Shown here: piece after piece, positions 57,168 to 64,000 of the stretch
How positions within the stretch are numbered: the first letter of the stretch is position 1
Layout of the letters: every line of letters begins with the position of its first letter
Origin: Quercus robur
Taxonomy: Eukaryota > Streptophyta > Magnoliopsida > Fagales > Fagaceae
DNA length: 64,000 nucleotides
NCBI RefSeq assembly: GCF_932294415.1
Contig: NC_065535.1
Location: 27,808,782 to 27,872,781, forward strand
Direction: 5' to 3'
Notes under the pieces: generated by a model
What the model was told of the DNA's origin: nothing
The model's input: the letters and a program-made list of their open reading frames with translations, nothing else
The model's database searches: none
Made by a program: the position numbers and the translations under genes

Positions 57168-60100
57168 ATGGTGAAAGACGCGGGCACCACTGGGGATAAT
57201 GCTGGTGATGGTGCTGCTGCTGATGATGGTGATGTCCCCGACTTGGAAAAGGGTACTGACCATAACACAGCTGTGACGGTGGACTCCGGCGGCGATCATG
57301 GTGATCACACCTCAGTCACCGTCGTGGTTTCTGGTGGGGATTCACTCACAACCACTCCCCAACCAGAGCCAGAGCTGTCAGCAACCGACACCTCTAAGCA
57401 AGAACTGCCGACTCCCGTGTCTCCTAAGAAGCCATATTTGACTAGGACTACAAGTTCTCCTGAGCAATGCAGGTAAGTTGTACTTCCTTTCCCTGGATTA
57501 TGTGGATATGGATTGGATGAGCGTGTTATCGAGGCGTGGTTTGACTCCTGCATCAGGTGCTTACCACATTGAATTGGGCTATGTTGGTAATTACAAGGAA
57601 CCCCAATTGTAACTTGACTAATCCTTTTGGGTAAAACACAGACATAACTAGCATTTCCTCTGGTTTTTATAAATTATAAAATGTGTTTGCTTTTGTTTCT
57701 TATGTTGGGCATTCTATTGATTATTGCCTAAACTCACCATATGCGTCACATGAATGTCTTGTAAATTTGACTGAACTTTTCAAAATTGGAACTTAAGTTG
57801 GCTAGTCTAACAATCTTAGTGTTCTATAGACAAGACCATAAGCTCGAATATTTCTCATCTCCTAATTGTGTTTACTGGGCAATTAGAGGGCACCCAATTT
57901 TTTTGTAGTTAATTTACATACACGATTAAGCATGCTAGTTTGGAATGCGCATTAGGATGAATCTTCATTAGATGATATTGCATGCAAACCACCTTCAAGT
58001 TGGGTTATTATAATTACCACAAAACCAGCAGTGTGATACACCCACACCAAATTTCATTAAAAGACCGAAATTAGGGTCTGAAGATATAATAAACCGTAGT
58101 GTGATTGAAAATAAATTTTCACTTTATATCAGTAGGAGTATATCTAAAAGGTTCAATCTTTTCAACAATGTCTTCATCCTATATTTGATGACTATTTTGG
58201 TTCCTTCTATTCATTTTACTGTTTGTAAGATTTTCATATTGTGGCTTCTTGCCCTTGTTTTTTGAACCTGTACTTCCTTTGCATCTAATCATTTTGGTCT
58301 CATTCAAGTTAGCTTATAAAATTTAGGCCGCGCAGAGCTGCTCTGTTGATTTTAAGGAGTTTTTTTATATTAGAATTTGATGCTTCAAGAATCATGCCAT
58401 CCATTTGAAGTTACTACTACCTGTTTCTAAGCATCTTTCTTATTTATATATATGTGTGGGACAGATTCTTTACTTTAACTGCATGATCTTTATTTTCATG
58501 TTGGAAATGGAGTTTGATGGATACAAGCATTAGCGAATTACTTATTGCTTTATCTTGTTGTGTCATTTCAAAAAGTACTGGAACCATCATATTGGCTATT
58601 TTATTGTTTCAGAGTTTGTCAGCAGGAGAAGGAGGAAGTTCTAATAGAGCTTGGGTGCCACTGTCGAGGTGGTCTTGCAAAAGCCCACAGGTCATGCATA
58701 GATACTTGGTTTCGTTCCAAAGGATCAAACAAATGCGAGATTTGCCAGTAAGCCTTTTGACTAAATTTGTTCAAGATATTTAGCCAGCTTAGTCTTAAAG
58801 GATATTATAATTTGGTTTTGCCTTTTTATGCAGAGAGGTAGCTACAAATGTGCCACCTCCAGATTCCCAGCCCAGTGTATGTTTTCTGTATTTTTTACTG
58901 CAAAGACTTGTAATATGCAATTGAGAATATTCTTTGCCTTTTCTATTGAGCTATTTAAGATATGCATTGAGTTAGCAATTTGAATGGGATTTGTGATATC
59001 ATATCTGTGTCAAATTAGATGCTTCTTGGATATATCCCAATAGATATTTTGTCTTTCATAATTATATCAAAAAGTTGGAAATATTATTTAGTTGCTCTGT
59101 TAAAACTAATTGGAACTTACTGAGTTGTAACGGATGCACCCAAATTTTCAGGATATGAACTTCTCCACGATAGACCAGAACATAGAATTGTTAGTAACAG
59201 CACCTGAAGGGTTTATGATATATGTTTTCAAGGACATCTAAAGTACGGATGCTTTTATGAAAAGACCAATATAGCATATACTCATAAAATATTTAAGAAC
59301 TGGAAAAAAGGTTGACATAGATTTAGAAAAAGAAAACATTTTATTATAGCATATACTCGGTATAGTGGAAAACATTTTATTATAGCATATACTCGGTATA
59401 GTGGTTACAAACCCTAGTATATTGACCTGGAGATATGGAGAATATAATATTGAAGAACCATGAGCATATAAAGTATTTATGAGAATTTTATTTTCAATGT
59501 GTACACAGGGTACAACTACCTAAGCACCAAAAGAACAACTATCAAGCATATCAAACATATTATCAAAATAAAATAGAGAGGAAGCATTCATCCACTGAAA
59601 TAAAGATTTGAGAAGAAGAAGCTTAAGATCTTGCAGTGATTTATTTTTAATTATTTTGCCACTGCATTCTTTTTTCTGTGTTCCAAATCCAAAAATCTTA
59701 CTGGTTATTAATTTTTCTAGTTTAATAATTGGGTTCAAACTCAAGTTTATAAAACTGCGATATGATGACTCTGGACATTAGGGTTTATGCTGAAGATACA
59801 CCATTGTAACAAAGCATTAAGTTAGTAGTGTGTTTGAAAGCCGAAAAAGGGAATTTCAATATGTGGGGAAATATACCCAGTAGTATGCTCTGCACTTTCT
59901 ATCAATTACTGATGCTTCTGCATTACATAGAGGCAGAATAGGTGATGTATTTCTTATTTTCAGTTCAGGGTATGTTTAGTGTCTAACAGACAAGTCTGAA
60001 TTTTTGTTCTCTTATGTTTCATGCAGCAGACAAATTACTGGGTTTGGAGGATTGAAAACTATAGACTTCAAAATCATCAAAGGGTAAGGGGTTACTGTGG

Positions 60101-60520
60101 TCAATCTGCTGAGTTACTCTTTATTTTCTGAAAATAATATTCATTTTCTATGATTTTTGCATTTAATGATCTTCGTATCAGGGATGTATTAGTCCACTTT
60201 GGGTGGCATTTGCAATCCTCATTGGTGGTCTCCTGTTGGATGTGCTAATTTCCATTACCCTTGGTGTCTCTGCACTGCCTATCAACATTATAATCGGTAT
60301 GTAGTTCCATAATTTTGTGTACAATTCTACTCATTCTTCCCAAAGGACAAGTTTGTTTGATGATGGTAAAAACTTGAGTTTATGTATAGGTGTTATTGTT
60401 GTGCTTGGACTTGGAACTGCACTGCGACTTGCACTGGAATTCGTTCATGAGTGGCATTTGAGAAGAGCTGTGCAAAGTATTGAAACAAATGGGAATCTTG
60501 GTTACCATCCTACCTTGTAG
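57168..60520 (+). CDS. RING-CH (RINGv, MARCH-like) membrane E3 ubiquitin ligase, six exons
   Basis: Exons 57168-57472, 58613-58747, 58834-58876, 60027-60083, 60182-60296 and 60390-60520 splice with GT-AG borders to 261 aa. The N-terminal 100 residues are Asp/Gly/Thr-rich and disordered. A complete C4HC3 RING-CH finger spans Cys101 to Cys146: C101-x2-C104-x12-C117-x-C119-x7-H127-x2-C130-x12-C143-x2-C146, with Trp134 (IDTWF). Two membrane segments follow, about residues 186-208 and 212-235, then a short tail ending NLGYHPTL. RING-CH proteins with two C-terminal membrane spans ubiquitinate membrane proteins in endomembranes; the substrate is unknown here. ATG 57168 begins MVKDAGTTGD; no upstream in-frame ATG lies nearby. 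All eight zinc ligands are present and no damage is seen. Confidence 0.92.
59332..59403 (+). repeat. 36 bp tandem duplication in intron 3 of the RING-CH gene
   Basis: The unit GAAAACATTTTATTATAGCA... occurs twice without mismatch (59332-59367, 59368-59403). Confidence 0.93.
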
Positions 60521-60928
60521 GTAAAACTATGTATGATAATATTTACAAGTAAACTCTTTAATTTATTGTTTACTGTTTATAAGTGTTCATGATGTTTTTT
60601 CTATTTGTGAGGGAACCTCTGTTTCTTGCCTTTTAGTTTGATACCCATGATGCACTGGACAACATTATTTGTTGTTGAATTTATTAAGAACCTTAGCATT
60701 TGAGTTTGAGATAAATCTACTTTCTTTTTAAGTTTTAATCACTTGTCTTAGACACGAGTGCTGTAAGTTTATTTTATGGTACATTCATGGTTATATTATA
60801 TTGGTTTGGATGAGCCAACAGTTTTGTAGTTCTTGGTGTTTCTAACGGAAATATTTAGAGTTCAAATCTTCATACCCCCAGCTCTATGAGTTTATTATTA
60901 TCTTAAAACAAAATTATAGCTTTTTAAA
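60521..60928. other. 3' flank of the RING-CH gene
   Basis: Probable 3' UTR and intergenic DNA. A B-box-like GAGTTCAAATCTTC at about 60861 hints at a decayed SINE. Confidence 0.45.
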
Positions 60929-61093
60929 GAAAAGTGTTAGGTCTACAACATTTTTACAACAAATTATAAGTGGTAAGTTGTCATTGGTTCTAATTTGAAT
61001 TTACAACTTAAATTACTTTTTTGTCCATCTATAACAGCCAATAATAACCTACCATTTAGAGTTTATTGTAAAAATGTTGTGGACATAGCTTTT
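60929..61093. mobile_element. Small MITE, relative of those in the foldback arms
   Basis: The ends AAGTGTTAGGTCTACAACAT and, inward from the right, AAAGCTATGTCCACAACAT are imperfect inverted repeats. The interior ACAACAAATTATAAGTGG matches the foldback MITE. 165 bp. Confidence 0.65.
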
Positions 61094-62609
61094 GCCCTTC
61101 TTAATACGCCATATTTTTCAAGTTACAAGTTACAACTGTATTTTTTTAAAAATAAATTAATAAACAAAATAATCTGATAAAAATAAGTCCGGCCAAAGCC
61201 AAACTTTGAGCATAAACATGTGATCTAATTTGTTGATGAATTTGAGTTTGGTTTCGTGTTCAAAATAAATTAAATGAATAATCTTAAGTCTTTTAAAATA
61301 AATTAAAATGAATAAAATTCTGAATTTTTAATGGTTAACACTTGACAGACTAGTTTACCATCATAGATAGGAAACATAGGTTAGAAAAGTGAGAGGGAGA
61401 TGCTGCATGAGGTAAATTGGGTGAAGCCCACATTCTGAATCTAAACTTTCTGCGGGAAAAGATATAGAAGCATGTGCTAGTAGAATCATCCCTTTTTTTA
61501 AGGGTGGCGCCTCTCTCCTTTTTATTGGGCCTGTAAAAAGCCCTTTTGACACGGTCTTTTATAATTCTCACGTTGCTTCAACTATCACAGTTCCGTTACA
61601 AAAACCCATTTTCCTTTTCCTTTTCCTTTTCCTTTTTCTCAGGATTTTTGTTAATTGTCAGTTTGTCACCACTAACCTTAACTTGTATTAATACTTTTTA
61701 ATTTCTCCCAAAAAAAAAAAAACAAAGAAAACAATTTCGTTAATAATAGGAAAGTCGTTACACAAATTTTGAAATTGAGGACGATTGTGACATCCGTAGC
61801 AATTTTTGAGCAAAAGATTTGACGGTTTAATACCTGATAACTTGTAAAATTAGATTTTAATTTTAGTCCCAAGGAAGAATTGGTAAGAGAAATTTCATGG
61901 AAATTTCCAAATGATTGAAGAAGTAGGTTCCTATTTATTAAGACTTATTAAGAGTAGAGTGAAAGATTATGCTGGCAATATTTTATTAGCATTTGAATGA
62001 ATTAAAGAAATTGTAGAATGAAAGAGAAAATGAGAGGAAGAACATGGTTCAAATGTAATGAAGGTCTATTACATTCGGAACATAAAGAATGATTGAGGTT
62101 TTACCGTTCATTTCAAGAAAATTCTAAACTATATGACAATAATTATATACATAGAAAGGTAGACTTTAGCAACAAAAAATTAAAAACATAGAAAAGTAGA
62201 GAATATAGTAAAAAAAAAAAAAAATTTAAAATATTAAAACCATGGAACATAGTTGGCCTATAGTTTTTTATAGCATTCTCATTGTATTCCGTCAAAGAAT
62301 AAGGCCCGTTTGGTAGAGTAGTGTGAGTAATGTTGTTTGTATTTTTTTGAAATATGTGTGGGTGAAAAAATGTATGGAAATGCGTGTAATGTTATTTAAA
62401 AACTGAAAATATGTTGCTAAAATGCTCTACCAAATAGGCCCTAAAAGTTTAAAAAGTGGTTACTTATTATTATTATTATCATTAAATATATTTTTGGTTT
62501 GATAATTTGATACTTAGAGGAAGGAAGATTTGAATTCTGAATTTCTCATTTAAAAATATGGAGTTGTCAATTAATTGAGCTATAATATGTGGGTTTTAGT
62601 AAGCTCAAC
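61094..62609. other. AT-rich intergenic DNA
   Basis: No gene seen. CCTTTT repeats at 61610-61640. At about 62500-62600 the minus strand has TAGCTCAATTAATTGACAAC and GAATTCAAATCTTC, resembling Pol III A and B boxes of a degraded SINE. Confidence 0.45.
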
Positions 62610-63361
62610 TAGGGCTGTCCACAGGTTGGTCCGGGTCGGTTTTGGCCTCAACCCGGACTCGACCCACTCAGGTCGGGTGGAACAAAAACAAACCCGCAAT
62701 TGACCATCGACCACCACAGGTCAAGTTGGCCGGGCTTAGGGGAGCGAACGGTTGGGTCGGTTAAGTCTGATGATGAGTGATGGCGAGCGGAGGAGAAGAT
62801 CTCTCTTCGTCAATTTGAGTTAAAGGCCAACCGGATCTAATGGATTATCACTGGATTTGAGTAGATCGGAGCCTAATCTAACTAAGAATAGCCGGATTTG
62901 TGTAGATCTAAGTTACATCTAACCCAATACCGCCAGATTTGGGCAAATCTAAGCGAAGGAGGAGAGTAGATCATGGCCGGATTTGAGTGAATCTAAGCAA
63001 ATAACACCAGATCTGAGTGAAGGAAGACTTGGGTGGCCGGATCGGAGTTGAGGAACACTGGATTTGAGCGAAGGAAGACCAAAGATGGTCGGATCGGAGT
63101 TGAGGAACACCAACACATCACCGAATCTCGAAGGATCTCGTCGGATTTGGTCCAAAATTCATTATATTTCGCCGAAAAGGATGATTGTTTCAGTTTGGGT
63201 CAGGTGTCATGGGTTTTGAAACATAAAACCGGCAACCGACCCGTGTGGGGTCGAGTTAGAGAGTTCGGACCCGCGTCTGACCATTGGAGACGTCGGATCG
63301 GGTGGCGGTGGGTCGAGCTCGGGCGGGTTAGGTAGGTGGCCAAGTGGGTTAGACAGCCTTA
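62610..63361. mobile_element. hAT-type MITE, copy 3
   Basis: Starts TAGGGCTGTCCAC and ends GACAGCCTTA. The flanking 8-mers AGCTCAAC (62602-62609) and AACTCAAC (63362-63369) match at 7 of 8. At 752 bp it is longer than copies 1 and 2; the extra length comes from GGATTTGAGTGAA/GGATCGGAGT-type internal repeats at 62840-63090. Confidence 0.85.
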
Positions 63362-63851
63362 AACTCAACTAATAAAGTCTCTAATAGTTGAATAAGCTTA
63401 TACTAAAAACTGATTGGTGTCTTAGTCTAATGATAAAGAGCATAATAATCGGAAGAGAACAAGACACCGTAAGTTAAAACTCTATAAATAAATAAATAAT
63501 TGAACTATAATACTCTTCACTAAATAATTATCTTATTGAGAGTGGTAAGAAATGATCTATACATGCTATTCAATGTGTTCATTATTCATATTGGCGTAAA
63601 CAATAAACATAGACTAATATACACCCCTTTCTTTCTTCTTTTTATTTATCTTTTATGGGAAGACTAATATACTTTTAACAAAAAACAAAAGATAAAATAT
63701 ATAAGAGTTTGAATTCAAACTCACGGTTTACATTATCTAATCAGAGATTGCCACATCATATTTTTACTTAAAACTCAATATATCCTATCACACCTAATAA
63801 TAACTCAAAAACTTCTAATTTGATTGGATTTTCATATAGGCATTAGAGCAT
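63362..63851. other. AT-rich intergenic DNA with a tRNA-like SINE head
   Basis: At 63412-63485, GGTGTCTTAGTCTAATGATA and GTAAGTTAAAACTC resemble A and B boxes. No other feature recognised. Confidence 0.4.
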
Positions 63852-64000
63852 CTATAGCAGATGTGGCAAAAATTATGCCATTTTGCCATACTAAAGACCT
63901 ACTTTATTATTTTATCACATCATTTTACAATATCTCATTTATTAGATATTTTATCATTCAATTCTATACATTAAAATAATAGTTACTACACATTAAAATA
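63852..64000. mobile_element. Harbinger-like MITE, left end only
   Basis: GAGCATCTATAGCAGATGTG resembles the GAGCATC termini of the element at 40249. It follows a TTA, and the window ends inside it. Confidence 0.45.

Noticed and set aside
60861-60905. tRNA gene suggested by a B-box-like sequence
   Set aside because: No cloverleaf or anticodon arm can be drawn; more likely a decayed SINE head.

Overview
This 64 kb window is nuclear DNA from a flowering plant, almost certainly a eudicot. The evidence is spliced genes with GT-AG introns of plant size, a WAT1/nodulin-21 transporter, an AP2/ERF factor, a plant RING-CH protein, and heavily nested plant-type transposable elements in an AT-rich background. 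The repeat families resemble those of woody rosids such as Fagaceae (oak, chestnut), but that is an inference from general knowledge, not a search result.

Host genes are few. (1) A single-exon AP2/ERF transcription factor at 16115-17404 (+), in which a 358 bp block has been duplicated without a mismatch, so the predicted protein has two AP2 domains. (2) A six-exon WAT1-related EamA transporter at 29958-32310 (+), 373 aa and intact. (3) A single-exon 164 aa charged, uncharacterised protein at 45367-45861 (-). (4) A six-exon RING-CH (MARCH-like) membrane E3 ligase at 57168-60520 (+), 261 aa and intact.

The rest is mostly mobile DNA. 1-12.1 kb: a LINE ORF1 pseudogene, then a LINE ORF2 fragment split by an 8.65 kb LTR retrotransposon (2536-11182, minus strand, 5 bp TSD CTATC). 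That element keeps a decayed copia-like gag and an unrelated second ORF but no recognisable protease, integrase or reverse transcriptase. 13.3-15.4 kb: a PIF/Harbinger-like element containing a hAT MITE. 17.8-19.3 kb: a 1.49 kb foldback element with a 9 bp TSD. 21.6-28.5 kb: a second hAT copy, a LINE RNase H fragment, LTR-like pieces and a deleted LTR element. 32.3-39.9 kb: a Helitron-like element, a second Helitron 3' end, tandem repeats, a SINE and a hairpin. 40.2-43.1 kb: a Harbinger-like element containing a 1,935 bp solo LTR. 46.6-55.2 kb: hAT-like, mariner-like, SINE and Harbinger-like elements plus a LINE remnant that received two successive DNA elements. 60.9-64 kb: MITEs and a third hAT copy.

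The four host genes show no common pathway; they are separated by repeat blocks. The most distinctive features are the exact in-frame AP2 duplication, the apparently pol-less LTR element with a second ORF, and the long foldback element that carries the same small MITE in both arms.
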